Assembly (NCBI GenBank): GCA_015501075.1
Contig: JADNYJ010000056.1
Location: 124,001-188,000 of the forward strand
Length of the DNA stretch: 64,000 nt
Direction of reading: 5' to 3'
Origin: Gymnopilus junonius
Lineage: Eukaryota > Basidiomycota > Agaricomycetes > Agaricales > Galerinaceae
Every line of letters starts with the position of its first letter. Within the stretch, counting starts at the first letter, position 1. The notes under the pieces are model-generated. The model did no database searches. It had not been told where the DNA came from and saw only the letters and a list, made by a program, of their open reading frames with translations. A program made the position numbers and the translations under genes. Positions 47,997 to 60,904 of this stretch are shown here, one piece after another.

Positions 47997-50900
47997 TTAT
48001 GCTGGCAAAAACCCGATCTCTTTCCAATAAGCAACCCATTTTTGACGTCATGCTCGCCGAGAGGCTGGACATCCTCACTTCGCAACGAAGGGGAGGCGTT
48101 CAAAGCATTGTCGGTGACGACCTTAGCGAGCAGACCCATGCTCTCCGTCTGATGAGAGGAAGCACTAAGGGCAATGCGATAGAAGTGGGTCATCCTTAAC
48201 GCAGCGCGACTGTGCTCTGTTTGACGTCCAGAAGTCTTCTCATCCGCGTCGTTTGAGGAGCTTTCGAGGCGGGCGAACCACTCGACGTAAGGCACGAGAG
48301 GGACGCCGAGAGAGGTGGCAAGGGCCTTCATGACAGTGTTCCATTTGACCGGCTTGGGATGCACGAGGTGGAGAGTTTGGTTCTCAGCACGGCGCATGTC
48401 CACGATGGCAGCCGCAGCGAGGTCCACTGGAATCCAGGAGATCAACTACAGCAGAATTAAGGGTTAGGAAGGGAATCAAACAATAGCCTGAACAACTCAC
48501 GTCTTCTCCATCCGGAAGGCATCCCAAGTACGACGCCGACTGCGCAATAGCTGGGAACCATTGAGAAGGGTCCCAGCAACCATTGGATCCACCGCTCAAC
48601 AGTCCAACACGAACAACATTCGTCTTCAGACCGTAATTTTCCGACGCAAGTTGGAAGAGGCGTTCAGCCACCCACTTCGACTCGATGTATCCCGTCTGAA
48701 TAGATATCTTCGGGTCCACGATGGGTGCTTCAGGTGCGTACTCTTCGGAAGAATATTCCTTAGGATCTGGAAAGATGTTAAGACGAGAATGCCACGAGAC
48801 TAGAGTTGCTACGTTGGAAGACGCCGATCGTGCTGATGTAGGAGAGAGACGGTCTGACGGCAAGGCGCGACTGCTTGGCGAAGTCGAGCAGCTTACGACT
48901 GCCCTGATCAAGTCTTCATAGTCCACTAAGGATGTCGCGAAGTCCACCTTCCAAGCTGAAACAAAATGAGCTACCATGTACGGGATATTCCAAAAGATTA
49001 TCCTTACCATTGTGGATGATGCGGGTGACAGAGGAGAGAAGCTGTAGAAAATATAATGTAAGTATGCATATTGACCTTGAGTAACAGATACAACATGCCT
49101 TGTTCGCAACGTCGGGTGGGAGGTTGAAGTTATCGACTCTCAAGTCACCCTCCAGAAGCACGAGCTTAGAGGAGTCAAGAAGAGACAAAGGAAGGCCTTG
49201 AGTGGCGAAAATATCTTTCTGGCGCTGTAAGGTCGAGGTGCCGGCCTTCGAAGGACGATTGAGAGCGTAGACGAGTTCCACGTCATCATTTTGGAGAAGT
49301 TGGGAAAGGATGTTTGATCCAAGGGTGCCCGTCGTTCCAGTGACAAGGATGATGTCCTTGTCGGCTTGGGACATCGAAGATGAAGCACAAGTTTCGGCCG
49401 AGTCGACGTTCATATCGGCGCTGTACTTCGAGAGCATGTCGCTCATAAACTCGACCTTCTTTTTGGGAGTTGACACAGGCTTCGAAACTGGCTGACTTTC
49501 AGATGGCGCAGAGGATTCACCCTCCGAGGATCGGAGGAGGTCGGCCAGCGAGACATCGGCGAGCAACTGGATCTGCGTGGCTTGAACATATGGACGCAAC
49601 AAGAAAGAAATACGAGATGCGGAGAGTGAGTCAATCCCGTAGGCAGTGAGAGGAACATCAAGCGAGAAGTCCGCTTCCGGGATATCCAGCACATTCCTCA
49701 CAATCCTCGACATGTGCGCCGCGTCGTCCAGGTCAGAGGCCGTCTCGAGGGCTTGGTTAGGCAACAAATGTTTGCCCAGGCGAGGCATACCCAGAGTTCT
49801 GTCCATCACCTCCCAGTTCAAGTCACAGACGTATCGAACAGTGCGCTGTCCCTTCTGGAATCGGAACATCGAGTCCTCAAACCATTTGATCATATCTTAT
49901 AGACGTAAAATGAGGCATGGTTTAGATTGCAATCAAGAAAAGTATTCACCTTCCGCAGGTACAGCCCAAGGAATAAGGGAGCCGAGTCGAGATTCATTCG
50001 CTTCTCCAGTACCGGCAAGCACCAAAGTCGAATCGAGAACCCCAGGGCAGACGAACGAGAACCCATTGGGAAGTTCAGACGTCAAAGCCTCTAGAGCCGT
50101 GTTCGCACTGCGAGAAAGAGGTCAATGAAAGTTGAAAAAGAAAAGAACCAACAACTTACGCTCCGTAGTTCGTCTGGCCACCAAATCCAAACAGCCCTGA
50201 CACCGATGTGAAGGAAACAACGAAGTCCATTGATTGGAAATCGAAGACCTCTTTAGTGACGGCAAAGGCATCCAACTTCGCTGAAAAGACACGAGAGAAA
50301 TCGCTCTCAGTGAGATGTCGGAAAATGCCATCCGATAACACAGCAGTCAAGAATATGCAGCCGCCGACTTGAGTCGTTCCTAGCGTATTCAAAAGTGCCG
50401 TCGTACTGGCAACGTCGGTCGCATCGACGGCGACGAGAGAAAGGCGGAGGTCGTCCTTGGCCTCCAGGTATTTGATCATCCGTCGCACAACCACATTGCT
50501 GGTGCTGTCAAGACTCTTTCTTCCTGACCGAGAGGTTAGCACAATATGCCTAGCACCTCTCTAGAAGCAGCCCAAACCAATCAGTAGTGATTTCCACGCT
50601 GAGCCCCAAAACATACCTGATACATATATAACGCTAAATGAACTCCAATGTTCCTATACCCCCCAGAATAAGATATGCCTTATCCGGATTGAAAGACGCT
50701 TCGTTGGAAGATTGACAGGACGCTCGACTTCGACATCTCGGCCTCGCTTGGTAGCTTGCATGTTACGGGGAGACGGAAAGACTCCAAGTCGCCTCCAATC
50801 ATACTAAAGGAGCATCGTAAGGCGTCCGCAATAGAGTAGGGGTCACGATGGAGAATACTAGGCAAGCCACTGTCAGCATCATTCCACGAGAAAAGCTTTC

Positions 50901-53900
50901 CTCGTCTTGGCTCTAAGAGCGTCTTCAACACCTGGACATAAGGGAGATCTGTGTATCCAGAAACGATGAGATCAAATGGTTCGCCATTAAGCTTGGCGAT
51001 GTCGTGTAGGCTGGCGTCATTGTCGACTTTCATGACCTGCAGGCCATTCTTCGCATAGACCTTGCCACGTTGAACCCGGTCACAGTGTCTGCATGAGTGA
51101 CGAGGATGCGGGCGAGCTTCAGACGGTCCGAACGATTGAATGGCGCTCAGGCCGGAGCAAGACAGCAGTGACGAAACCAGGAATGAGAGCGGAAATTGAA
51201 TCTGCAGCTCGAGTGAATTCCGAAGGAAGCTGGCCAAGCAGGCCACATCGACCACCATCGTCTCTTCAATGGGTGCATCGACAAGGCCACAACAATTTGA
51301 CCATCATGAAGGGTTGTAGATTGTGCATCGACGACAGTCGCCAGAAGCCCAGTTACAGCGCCTTGCTTCGAAAAGGAGATAGGACGCAACAGTACATGGT
51401 AAGGAGGAAGCGAGGTCGGGAGGCCGTGTAGCTTCGTCGCTGTCGAAGCATTAACCTCAGCAACGGGGGCAATGCGGGGCACCATAAGCATATTCTGGTC
51501 TTCGGGTGAGACTAGAATGTCCTGCTCAAGACGCAATTCCGTAGGCAAATGGTCAAGGAACTCTTGACGCATGTCCTCATCGTAAGATTCAGGGAATACC
51601 ACCAGCCTGATCGTCCACGATACATATTCCCTTCGCAATGCACGCACAAAGCCCTGCGCTGCACTTCCATCCCTGCCCTCCGTCGCAGTGATCCAGATGT
51701 CAATGTACTGGGTGGAATTCAAACCAGACAGTTCCCACTGCAGATCGAGCTCGTTGCCGAACGAGTACTCGTATACGAATGAGTCTATAGGGTCAACCAA
51801 CGCTTCGTCTGGTGATTCCAAGTTGGACCAGGTCTTCTTCTGTGCATCGATGCAGAAGTGGAAAGGGTCCGCGTCTTCTGAATTATGCACACGCTGAACC
51901 GTAAACTTGGCCAAAGATTCCAAGTACGACGAGAGACGGTACGTGTTCTCTGATGAAGGACTACCGAATGCAGCATTATACCACACAGTTCCCAGAGCCA
52001 TGGATTCCCATGCTTCCAGGTTCCTTTCCGCAACGATGAACGTGCCTCCAGGCAGAAGCAGCCTGTTCGCAGTGTCGACGATATGTTGAGGCTTGGCCTT
52101 GTCGTCAGCGACATTGAAGAAGAGAGCAACGTCGAAAAGTTGATCTTCAACGGCGGATGAGTTGTCGCCCACTTTTACACTGACGTTTCGAACCATTCCC
52201 GATGCCACAGTCGGAAGTGTCTGCGCCGGGTGCTTGTTGTCGACGAAAAGATTGACGTGCAAGGTCGAGAATTCGCGGAAAACTTCCTCAATGCTGACTC
52301 GGAAAAAGTCGGATTTTACTGGAAAGACGACAGTTAAGTTGACAGCAAGCACACGCAGGAGAGTGAGCATACCATTGCTAGCAATGAGAACTTCGACGAC
52401 CTTGGTGCCAGAAACGCTGATATGTTTGAGGGCGTCGCGCAACGAAGTCATGCTATAGATGATAGCTTGTTCAAATTGCGGACCTTCCGAGGACGAGACC
52501 TTCTGAAACATTGTCAGCGAGTGATTGTTACACTGACTGTAGATGAACATGCCTTGTCTGCGGCCAAAAGCTCAAGATAAGGAGCCAGCTCTTTCGTCTG
52601 TCCAAAGGTAGGAGGAGACGGCCTACACAAGTGTTATTCATCAGTACACCATAGAATCAGATGAGAGGTTGCATCTTACTTCGTGATTTGACCGGTCTTT
52701 GCGCTCATCTTCATTCGAATGGACATCTTGTCCAAAGTGGCATAGAGATCGGAGTGATCTACAGCCGTACAAGTGGTGGTGGGCTTGGGACGTTCTGATT
52801 GGAACGCGGGCTGGAAGGCAACTTGCAGAGGTCGAGCTGCGTCAGTTACAGGAGTAATGTGGTGCTTCGCGACCTCCAATCCAGCAAAAGTGCAGAGACG
52901 AACACCGGAGTCGTCAACGAGGCAAATATCGTACACCATGCCATCTGAACATGAAGATTAATTAGGAGCAGAGGCGAAACACAAAGTTCTTCTCACCAGG
53001 TTTCCATTGCTTAAGCTCAATGTGAGCGTAAATGTGTGCAGGGAAATAATTCACTTTCAACGGCTGGTGAGCAATGATGGCGTCCACATGCGCAGGCAAG
53101 TAGTAAACGTTTGGATCGTAGTCGCCATGGAAAGGCTTGTACGCAGTCATCTGAATGCAAGCGTCCAAGATAGCAGGGTGGAGGATGTACTTCCCATCAC
53201 TAATAAAATTCAAGTCTCGTGAAGAAATTGACGAAAAACAACCTCTTACCTGGCCAAGAACGCATCAGTGCCTTTAATCGATGCAAGGGCCTCGTTGACG
53301 CTGTAATACATGTTCGTGACCCTCTGGAAATGAGTCCCATAGGCCGAGAAATATGACAGAGAGGGGTAGAAACCTTTGGACTCGAAGTTAGAAACGACCT
53401 GCACAAACAAAAGTGGAGAAAGCTCACCAGATCCGATGTGTCCTGGGCACCTGTTCCTGACAGCCTCGATATCCAAAGCAGAGACGGCATGAGGCGTCTC
53501 GAACGACAGATACCCATCTGCGTGCAACCGGCCAGTCTGCAAGGAGAGAATGAGCGGTGGAATCTTAACGGGAAAAGTTCAAAAGAGAGAGACTGACATT
53601 GGAAGATGCATCCTTGCGTGACTTGGTGCTCGGAATAGACTTAACAGTCCAGTATGCTCCATCGAGCTGGATATCCACCTTGACTGGTTTCTCAGACGAT
53701 AGAGACAAGATAGAACGCAGGTTGACGTTCATCAGAGTCGACGCGCCAAATTCAAACGCCTGATAAAACGATATCGTTAGAAATGGTATTTCCGAACCTA
53801 GTGAGATAGGAATATTAGCTCACCATCTCAAGGAAACCAGCAGCTGGCATGATGGGTTCCCCTCTGATAATATGTTCCGCCAGCGTTGGGTGCGAATCCT

Positions 53901-56900
53901 TGTTCATACGAAGGTATGCATGGTTCAGCGGGCCGCGAGCAGCCTCCATCTGCTTCTGCACGCCTGGCGTATCTGGATAAAGCGGGTACCTCTTCTTGAC
54001 AAAGGGATAAGTCGGTAAGGCCAACTTGAAATCTGAGCATGTGCGCCCATTGAGAGCCACGAAATCGACGCAGTTATGGCCAGCAACAGTGACCTTTCCG
54101 CAAAGACGTAGAATATCCAAATGCTCTGTGGATCGCCCACCTCGCTTGGGACGCAGCACCGAATGAAGGACCGTCGATGTCTCCGACGCCATGCTGACGA
54201 CGTAAGAAGAAAGGACTGGGTGAGGAGCGAACTCGACAAAGGTGGAACTTGGATGGGCAGCCCGGATTACCTCCATCGTCTGAGTGAAACGCACTGGCGA
54301 ACGCGTGTTGCTCCAGAAATAGTCTGCGTCGAAGCTGCCTTCGTACAGTTCCCCAGTGAGGGTGGAATATGTGGCGACCTTAGGGACGTGAGGACCAGGA
54401 TAACGTCTGAATAAGTCGTCCAAAGCAGCAGTGTACTCAGCCTTCGCTTTCTCCATCATCGACGAATGGAATGGAACCTTGGTCCGGATCTTGCGTGCAA
54501 AGAATCCTCGACCATCCGCCAAAGCAACAATAGCATCAACGGCAACCTCTTCTCCTGCAATGGCGACTGCAGAAGGAGAATTGAAGCAGGCAAGTTCAAC
54601 AAGGGCGTCTTCGTGCTCCTTGCGATACTGGACTAGAATTTCGTCCATCACCTCGGGTGTGCATGACACAGCCGCCATAGTGCCTCCAAGCTTCTCAATT
54701 GCCGTAAACGACTGCCCTCGAATAATTGCCAGTTCGACAGCCATCGCTTTCGACGCAGCTCCTGAAGCGTACAGCACCGCGGTCTCACCAGCAGAATGGC
54801 CAACAATGGCATCAGGCTTCATGCCCAAGCTAACCAGAAGGTCGAAGAGCGCAATCTGGAAAATCGCAACCGACGGCAACACGAGGGCGATAGGCCAGAT
54901 CTCTGGCAAAGCTCGCCCAGAGGACTCGTCGAAAAGACCATAGTCGCTGATGATGGATTGACCAGTCACTCGGCGGAATACATCGTCCATCTCAACGATA
55001 CTCTGGCGGAAGACAGGGAATTTCTCGAATAATTCTCGACCCACTATACATGACATTAGAATTCGAGATAAAAGTACAAGGAATGAAATATGCTTACTGT
55101 CTTTGTGCTGCGGTCCTTGTCCGGAGAACACATAGATCAGCGAATTAATAATCCGCGGGCAATGTTCTGGGGAGGAAAATCCACCGATCGTGGTCTCGTT
55201 GACACCAGCGATGGCGAAAGACCTATACGTAGCTTGTTTCGAGCGTCGCCCAAGCACAGTCGAAAGCCCCGGCAGGTCCGACACATAATTTCCAAAACTG
55301 CTCTCAATACTTTCAGAAATCGATGTAGCGGCTCGTGCGGAAAGCCCGCCGGTCATAATCAGGAGAGGGCCTCGCGAATTCAGGCCAACACTCGCACCAT
55401 TCACAACCGGCGTGCGTCTCGGAGGTGATTCCAACACAACATGTCCATTAGATCCGCCGATGCCAGATCCCGCAATCGAGACCAGAGATTTATCACTGGA
55501 CCGCACGGAAAGCGGAGTACATTCCAAGGGAACCCTGAGACGATACTCATCCCACTTGATCCCTGGGTTCAAATGACGAATATTAACTTGAGGAGGAATC
55601 ACCCCTTTGTCGAAAATCGAGATCACTTTCGACAGTGACGCAAGGAACGCTACAATTTCCGTATGGCTATGGGAAAAAAAAACTCAGCGAACCTTCAAGT
55701 TGGCAGATGGGAAACACTTACCCAATATTGCCTTTCACACTTCCCACCACAAGCTCGTCTTCCCTGTGGAAGTGCTCTCCTACCCAATTAGCTTCCGTGG
55801 GATCTCCCTTCGCGGTGCCTGATCGCAATGTTGTTAGATGAAAAGGCACTGCACGTAAACGTCAGATGGATTTAGAAATACCTGTTGCATGGAGTTCGAC
55901 ATAGTCCACCTCGCGGGGGCTCCGACCAGCACGTTGGAAGGCTTGCACCATCGCATCACGTTGAGATTCGGCAACTGGCGCTCCAGGTGGTGCAGCTGAG
56001 CCAGTCGAATTGATAGCGGTTCCGAGTATCTAACAAAAATTAAGCTACACCCAATAATATTCCTTGGAAACCATATACCGTCGCGTAAATATGATCTTGA
56101 TCTCGAATAGCATCTGCAAGTGGTTTGATAACTACAACCGCGCAGCCTTCTGCTCTCGAAAACCTATCACAACATCAGCCTTGCCCCGGGTTGGTGTGAG
56201 AACACCAAGAGCACACATACCCATCTGCAGTACTATCGAAAGGCTTGCACTTGCCGTCTTTAGCAAGCAATGATCCCTGGCTATACGTAATCCAGTCGAT
56301 GAAACTAAAAAAAACGTGTAAAATTAGACAAAAGACAAAACACTTCTACGCAAGTAAACACTTACCGATGGTTTAATTGACATCCTCCGACTACAGCTGC
56401 CTCACAATCCCCATTTGAAATCGCTTGCACAGCAATATGCATCGCCGTGAGCGTAGAGCTACACGCTGTGTCCATTGGGACAGAAGGACCGATGAGATCC
56501 AAATGATTCGAAAGGCGGTTGGCAATCATCGAAGGGTAACCGGCGAATGAACCCCGCGCTTCAAATTCATCCTTTGGAAATTAGTGAGACAACGACATTC
56601 AATGGAAATCTCAAATGATGCTCACCGGCTCGGAAACATTGCCCATTTCAATTGAAGTGCCGGAGGTGAAGCAACCAACGTTCTTCATTCTGTAGTCCGA
56701 TCCAGAATCGAGAAGTGCCAAGAAAGCATTTTCAAGCAGCTTCCTAGTAGCAGGCGCCATGGTCGACGCGTCCTTGGAAGAGATACCGAATTCAACATTG
56801 TCGAAAGTATCAATGTCCTTGAGAAAAGCGCCCTTGTTGACGTGAATCTTGCCAGCGCCAGGACCCTTCCATCTAAAGCGACGAAAAAAAATGATGAGCT

Positions 56901-57147
56901 TCGCTGAAGAACTAAAGACGTAGAGCAGCGACGCACGCTTCAACATTAAACCTATCTGACGGTATTTCTTCGTACGCTTCACCGGACGACAACAAAAAAT
57001 CGAAGAAAGTTTTATGGTCCAAGTTCTCTGTGGAGTAGCCACCGCTTGGTAGCTCGACAGACACGCCCACCTGGAAAGAGAAAATGGGTCATCAGGCGAC
57101 CAGAACGCGTCGAACGAACAACTTACTATTGCAATGGGAGACGACAT
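47997..57147 (-). CDS. Highly reducing polyketide synthase, KS-AT-DH-MT-(ER-like)-KR-ACP-thioester reductase
   Basis: Iterative type I PKS of about 2,600 residues in over 20 exons, starting MSSPIAI at 57147. KS: DTACSS (active Cys, about 56465), HATGTAKGD and GNIGHTE supply the Cys-His-His triad. AT: SGQGPQ and GHSAGE (Ser, about 54795). DH: HPTLAEH (about 53890) and HPAILDACIQ. The MT region keeps FDVALFFNV and LLLPGGTFIVAE but lacks a Gly-rich SAM loop (EVLIASNGML). An ER-like stretch (about 51430-50700) reads ILVTHADTVTGFNVAKVYAKNG. KR: LILGGIGTLG, SFTSVSGLFG, QTNYGAAN. ACP: YGIDSLSASR with the phosphopantetheine Ser (about 49630). Reductase: ILVTGTTGTLGSNIL, GYIESKWVAE (Y-x-x-x-K), VRVGLLSGG. 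About nine one-base losses in short runs break the frame, mainly 50640-51290 and near 48040 and 48903. Two introns use GC donors. Confidence 0.9.
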
Positions 57148-57215
57148 GCTTGAGCTCAGTGAGCAATGTCGAGGGTTTTGGTCATAAATCTAGGGCAATG
57201 ACCCTCCAGGCGGTA

Positions 57216-57223
57216 CTTATATA
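57216..57223 (-). promoter_or_regulatory. TATA box of the polyketide synthase gene
   Basis: TATATAAG on the minus strand, about 70 bases upstream of the PKS start codon at 57147. The sequence and distance fit a core promoter. Confidence 0.6.
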
Positions 57224-57689
57224 CCGGAATATATATTGAAAGATCATTGTTGGAAGGTGGGCCAAAATTGTTTCATACAAGTCAGGGCTCGGTAAGGGGT
57301 GCTCTGAAGGACAATCAGAGATATGATCGTGGTAAGAAATAAAATGTTCTTGATGTCCGAGTTGTTAACGCGTTGTTGGCCAGCGTTACGTAACGCAATC
57401 CGGGGTCCATCCTCGTTTTTATTGTTCTACGCCTTCCCCTTTTGACCCAAGTTTGACCCTCAATACCAAATTTGACGCCGAGACGATGCCAACTTCTTTT
57501 GTTCTCTTCGGCCCAAAGTCGGAAAATCCTTCCATTGAGCGCCTTTCATGAACTCACTCAGAATGGTCAATGCTCACTCCAAGTTCGCTCTGCAAATTCT
57601 TTTCTGCTAAATTCGCTTCACGTTTCGCGGAATGGCTGTCATCAATGGCCCCATGCTTTTCGTCTACGCTGTCTTCATTTACTGTCGAA

Positions 57690-57857
57690 CTACCTATGCC
57701 GAAAATCATCTAGGAATACCAAATTCGGTATATTCATAGGGGAAACTGGCGCTTCGTTCCGCAGGCTCATGGCGTGCAATGAAGCGAACGGCAACACGAT
57801 GTCCGTCATTTCAGAACATTGTCTTGAAGTCAAAGGGACGTGGAATGGCTTGATATG
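57690..57857 (+). pseudogene. Possible 7TM exon 5 tail fragment
   Basis: RNTKFGIF (about 57712-57735) is identical to eight residues following TM7 of copy E, and the hydrophilic stretch after it has the character of the family tail. The upstream TM7 segment is not recognisable. Eight identical residues could be chance, so this is tentative. Confidence 0.3.
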
Positions 57858-58426
57858 AAGTTGCTATACTTAACGTTTGACTTCTGCCGTTATACCATGC
57901 ATCGCTCATAGTACTTACACCTCACGATGTAAATGTCAGTCTATTTTTCCCTTACGGTACCATGCAAATATGCTTGTCATCAGGGCAGGAGGATAACCGG
58001 CGCTGTCCCAACAAGAAGCAAGGATCATATGTACTGAATAGATTGATCCTGGTGACTCCTCTTTGAATACAGTCCCATTTTTGGCTGTGTCGGTAGAAGG
58101 GTGAGTAACGTAGAAGGAACATTCGCCGCGTGAGTCTGATTTCCGTTGCTTGGGAAATAGAGTTATAAGCCCCAGCATATGTGGAGTTTATCCAACATGC
58201 TTCAGAGAAACTCTCAGTGAGATTGGATCGCACGTAATAACAGACCTTACAATTGAAGCCTTCTTATGGTATAGAAACATAATGTCTTTATTGATTGATA
58301 TGTCGAACGCGAGACGTACTTGGATACATTCCTGGCAATATAGGAGGGCCGACATGCGGTGCATTAGTAAGAATTGTAAGCCTGAGAAGTAATTCTAGCT
58401 AGCTAACGGAAAGATGTAGGACGAAA

Positions 58427-59725
58427 TCAGAAGCTATCAGGAGTGTCAGAAATCCTGTAAATTATCTTCTCAGCGTGTACCTAGAAATCGAAGCCTTAGT
58501 TTCACCTCGCAGTGGTTGAATTGAGAAAAAATTAACGTACCTTTCCAAACATCATGTACTCCATGCCCTCTTGCACACTCGCCAGGCCGTTTGGGAAAAT
58601 ATTGATAGCGCCGAACTTCAGCATATTTTTGGCCAGCATTTCTGATATCATGCGGTTGTACGTGGTAGCGTTCTTGTAGTGCTCTGGGTCACCTTTAATC
58701 AGCATTGGAAGTTCGACGTCCTGGCAGTGTAACAAAGGACTGTGAGCAAAAATGGTGTGTGATTTTGATAAATGAATCAAACATACCTCGCCCCACATAG
58801 AGTATATGAGAATGAGTTCCGTCTTGACGCCTTTCTTCCTGCTTTCGTAAGGAAGGACGGTGACAACGGTCCCGCCTTCTTTACTCAGAGATCCGCTCAC
58901 TTGAACAGGAGTCATCCCGTCACTGATGCAATCAACAGCCTGACGCAGTTTCCCTGCTGTTGCAGCAAATATTTTTTTCGGGGTCCTGGAGTCAGCATAG
59001 TCCAAGACTTCTTCTGCGCCGAGTGACCGGACCAACTCAAAATTTGCAGGTGAAGCAGTGGAAATGACACGGAGACCAGCTAATTTGGCGAACTGGACTG
59101 CATAGTGACCCATAGAAGACGACCCGGACCATATCAAGATATCTTGTGGGGAGGTAGCCGGTTGCAGGGGCGTCGGGAGGTTCAATGTCTGGTATAGAGC
59201 CTGACAGGTCGCGTAGCAAGAGACACCAAGCTGCGCTGCAGTTTCGAAAGGCAAATCAGGGGGCAGGGTAATCGCTAACGCTGGATCCGCGACCAAAAAT
59301 TCAGCAAAAGCGCCATTTGGATTGATATCTTTAAAATCAAAGTTACGTAAGACAAGGCGCTATGATGATGATTGAACAACACGTACTTCCGCGCACCATC
59401 CCTGCGACTCTGTCTCCCACCTTACGCAACTCAGACGGGACCGCAGAACCAAGCGCAACAACAGTCCCAGCGAAGTCTGAACCTACAATGTTACCAGGAT
59501 GCTTATGCAAAGTAACTGACTTCCCTGTTTATGATCGCACAAAATTAGCAAACTGATGAGACACGAATAGATGAAGCGGGCATTACAATCGGTGTGATTC
59601 TGAGCGCAGGCTTCGACTTTGACGAGCATTTCGTTTGGACCCGGCGACGGAATGGGCAACCGCTTGAGTTCAAATTTTCCATCGCCAGTCGTCACAACGC
59701 AGCGCATAGTTTTCTGCTCTTCCAT
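58427..59725 (-). CDS. Stand-alone enoyl reductase, LovC/ToxD type (MDR family)
   Basis: Zinc-independent medium-chain reductase of about 360 residues, likely the trans-acting enoyl reductase for the neighbouring PKS. Start MEEQKTMRCVVTTGDGKF at 59725. The catalytic-domain start is IPSPGPNEMLVKVEACAQNHTDW, and the split Trp codon across the first intron gives the family HTDWKSV. It continues GSDFAGTVVALG, VGDRVAG, NGAFAEFLV, then the nucleotide-binding region LIWSGSSSMGHYAVQFAKLAG (S-G-x-S-x-x-G in place of G-x-G-x-x-G, as in ToxD relatives), LGAEEVLDY and AVDCISD. It ends KIIYRISDTPDSF. Five exons, all GT-AG, no frame break. The same strand order as the PKS, 1.3 kb upstream of it, supports shared function. 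Confidence 0.9.
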
Positions 59726-60631
59726 GGTAAATGCTAGGGACTGGTTGTAGGACTTCAAGATGTCTCTTAGCTCAAGTCAGAGGATCACTGGACCGGAAGA
59801 AGATAGGGTAGTTGGCAAGGTAGGTACTCGCAAATGGTTGCCCTGCTTTTAAACTACCATTCGAGGTTACTAGAGGCGTGCCTTATAATCGAGATCGCCG
59901 AACCCACACCACGGCTAAGTGTACGTACCACCAATCAGGAAAAAAATAAAATTCTTTGCCTTCGGGTAACACCTCAAACATATTATGCAGAACCAAAAGA
60001 AGGGATGGTCGCCGTGCACACCGGGTGGGAATAAACACCTCTCATCAGAAAACATATTGGATTAATTACTGCCCCATCAAAGCGCATCCGACGATAGAGG
60101 ATACGTACATCACCTCACAGGCGCTTCAGGCTCCACACTCCAATGCTTGGACTCACCTCTGGAAGCCCCCTCCTGGGTCCTCGCATTTGGCTGCATGGAG
60201 CCCCTTTACCATTTTTGGGTACTGCGGTGATGGCGCGCCTGCCACGTTTAGAAATTCCTCTGTTCATGCCACCCTTTCTAATTCAAGCCCTCCTGGGGCT
60301 TTAGACGACAAAATAGGCATACATTTATGAAATTTGATACGATGATGGCGCTAATCATTCGCTCGCCAATAAAAACCAGGACAAGTTTGGTATGAGCTTT
60401 TTTTAGACGGCCAACCAAAACACGGTACGGCTTACACCCAAGGCTTCGGCTTCCATTTTCTTTTTTCCTTCGTTCGAGTGGTATAATAAAAATAAATAAC
60501 CGCCTGTCTGTTTTCTTTCTTTCAACACCGACTTGCAGCACGAAAATCTACAAAGCAATTTTAGATCTTCGATAATCCTTATTCACTCCTGAGCGCTTCA
60601 CCCGTCTCTTTAGGCCTCGTTCTATCCTAAG
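59726..60631. other. Upstream region of the enoyl reductase
   Basis: Promoter side of the enoyl reductase. TTATAAG occurs near 59882, rather far (about 155 bases) from the start. No other gene. Confidence 0.4.
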
Positions 60632-60904
60632 ATGTATCATGATTGTGCTCCTTTTGATTCTTCGTCATTCCACGCATATACATCAAGTAATGATGGCGAT
60701 CCTTCTTTGATCCCGGAGCCGAACAGTGAGGAGAACGGAAGTGACAAAAAAAATAAGCCAGTCAACTCGTATGTAATCAATAAACCACATACTGTACTAT
60801 CAATATATTCTCTAGACGGGCGCGACTCCCTGCCCGCTATGTACTTGCGTCTAAGGTCTTGTGCGTCCAAAGATGAGCAAAAGCTTTGCGATGACATAAT
60901 CTAA
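60632..60904 (+). CDS. Small hypothetical ORF
   Basis: A 90-codon frame starting MYHDCAPFDSSSFHAY with a polar, Ser/Asn/Glu-rich N-terminal half. A GTATGT at about 60768 and a CTCTAG acceptor at about 60814 suggest it could be spliced, giving a protein of about 75 residues. No domain is recognised, and its reality is uncertain. If real, its place next to the PKS locus would make it a candidate cluster gene. Confidence 0.25.
   Translation: MYHDCAPFDSSSFHAYTSSNDGDPSLIPEPNSEENGSDKKNKPVNSYVINKPHTVLSIYSLDGRDSLPAMYLRLRSCASKDEQKLCDDII

Larger units (their letters stand above)
57148..58426. other. Intergenic region between PKS and enoyl reductase
   Basis: Contains the PKS promoter (TATA at 57216) and a possible 7TM tail relic at 57690-57857. 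Beyond that, nothing coding. It is also 3' of the enoyl reductase gene. Confidence 0.45.

Noticed and set aside
50640..51290. PKS as a true pseudogene because of clustered frame breaks
   Set aside because: Every break is a one-base loss or shift with conserved sequence on both sides, no stop or deletion beyond that, and intact catalytic residues. The same error type occurs in essential genes.
54431..54943. 170-codon open frame on the + strand opposite the PKS AT domain
   Set aside because: It is a shadow of the AT coding exon. The minus strand carries GHSAGE and a full AT domain; the + frame has no domain.
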